Shown piece after piece: positions 20,255 to 20,706 of a DNA stretch of 20,706 bases; position 1 is the first letter of the stretch, and every line of letters starts with the position of its first letter. The position numbers were made by a program, and so were the translations under genes. The stretch is from the NCBI GenBank assembly GCA_019746355.1, contig JAIESC010000053.1, positions 1-20,706 on the forward strand, in the 5' to 3' direction. The notes below the pieces were generated by a model that saw nothing but the letters and a program-made list of their open reading frames with translations, did no database searches and was not told the origin of the DNA. The DNA is from Xanthobacteraceae bacterium. Its GTDB lineage: Bacteria; Pseudomonadota; Alphaproteobacteria; Rhizobiales; Xanthobacteraceae.

Positions 20255-20706
20255 TTAGATGGCAGTGCTTTTGGCCAGGGCGGCGCTTTCTTGCTGCGCC
20301 TTGCGCAGATACGGCCGGCGCAGCTTCAGGAAGAATGTCTCGAAATAGATGTAAGAGAGCCCGGCAACCGGCGCGAACAGCAGGAAGGCCATCGTCGCGA
20401 TCAGCAGCACCGGGAAGAAATTCTCCGCACTGCCGATCCGCTCCGCGAACACCCGGCTCAGCAGCACGACCGGAAAGAAGTGCAGCAGATAGATCGAGTA
20501 GGACCATTCGCCGATTTTGGCGAGGCTGCGGTCGAGCCAGGATGGCAGCCGCACTGATGCGCCGTCATACAGCGCGATCAGCGACGCATACGTAATGCCC
20601 TCGATGGTCGGGATCACGATCCACAGCGCGCTGCCCGACACCACGCCGGTGCGGTTGTAATAGCCGCCCATGGCGGCGAACTGCTGCCAGAAGATCAGGA
20701 ACGACA
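20255..20706 (-). CDS. Acyltransferase-3 family membrane protein, C-terminal part (cut by window end)
   Basis: The C-terminal 150 residues of an OafA/YrhL-like acyltransferase-3 protein, which acylates cell-surface glycans or other carbohydrates from the inner membrane. The frame is open to the window edge, so the N-terminal half with the catalytic His lies outside. Visible are several hydrophobic helices, the characteristic KIGEWSYSIYLLHFFPV segment, and the terminal helix SYIYFETFFLKLRRPYLRK, which is the usual 'E-x-P/E-x-x-F' end of the family. The stop is TAA at 20255-20257. An internal ATG at 20671 is in frame but is not the true start, since the upstream SFLIFWQQFAA continues the fold. 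The substrate is unknown. Confidence 0.88.
   Translation of the reverse strand, partial: SFLIFWQQFAAMGGYYNRTGVVSGSALWIVIPTIEGITYASLIALYDGASVRLPSWLDRSLAKIGEWSYSIYLLHFFPVVLLSRVFAERIGSAENFFPVLLIATMAFLLFAPVAGLSYIYFETFFLKLRRPYLRKAQQESAALAKSTAI

Overview
The window looks like chromosomal DNA of a GC-rich alphaproteobacterium of the order Hyphomicrobiales (Bradyrhizobium/Xanthobacteraceae-like; inference). The signs are: an alphaproteobacterial/mitochondrial-type NDUFS4-like complex I accessory subunit; a double cold-shock-domain protein followed by a DUF192 gene; tRNA genes with encoded CCA; solitary TctC-type solute receptors; and many rhizobial-style palindromic intergenic repeats. I found no CRISPR array, prophage, transposase or rRNA.

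Layout. Positions 1-5112 (minus strand) hold a catabolic-looking block, read right to left: a cupin with a very basic N-terminal tail, a flavin-dependent (group D, acyl-CoA-dehydrogenase-fold) monooxygenase, a fumarylacetoacetate-hydrolase (FAH) family enzyme, a type I extradiol-dioxygenase-like VOC protein, and a TctC receptor. Together these suggest hydroxylation, meta ring cleavage and hydrolysis of an aromatic compound of unknown identity. Positions 5363-10257 (plus strand) begin with a DUF433/DUF5615 toxin-antitoxin pair, then a quinone-oxidoreductase-like dehydrogenase, a PEP-mutase/isocitrate-lyase superfamily enzyme, an FAD aromatic hydroxylase and a class II aldolase-fold protein. The last three are joined by 4-nt ATGA overlaps. 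A second TctC receptor (minus) and a second cupin (plus) follow.

Positions 12334-13585 (minus) carry a RidA-like protein lacking the usual catalytic Arg, the complex I subunit, a small GIY-YIG protein and tRNA-Pro(UGG). Positions 13782-16302 (minus) are a tightly overlapped three-gene unit: a spermidine-synthase-like protein with an N-terminal signal/anchor segment, a polytopic membrane protein, and an SMP-30-like exported protein. Positions 16405-17515 (minus) are the double cold-shock protein and DUF192. A Sir2 deacylase (minus) follows. Positions 18531-19388 have no convincing gene but hold several strong hairpins and an orphan tRNA T-arm-like sequence. Then come glyoxalase I, tRNA-Glu(UUC), and the 3' part of an acyltransferase-3 gene cut by the window end.

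The most distinctive non-coding signal is a family of five large modular palindromes (about 97-140 bp). Each lies 8-22 nt from a stop codon, and three contain a nested 29-nt palindrome that also occurs twice elsewhere. I see no definite new defence or mobile system. The best leads are the split, apparently exported spermidine-synthase-like pair, a perfect hairpin over the DUF192 start codon just downstream of an RNA-chaperone-type gene, the unassigned aromatic pathway, and the structured gene-free stretch near 19 kb.
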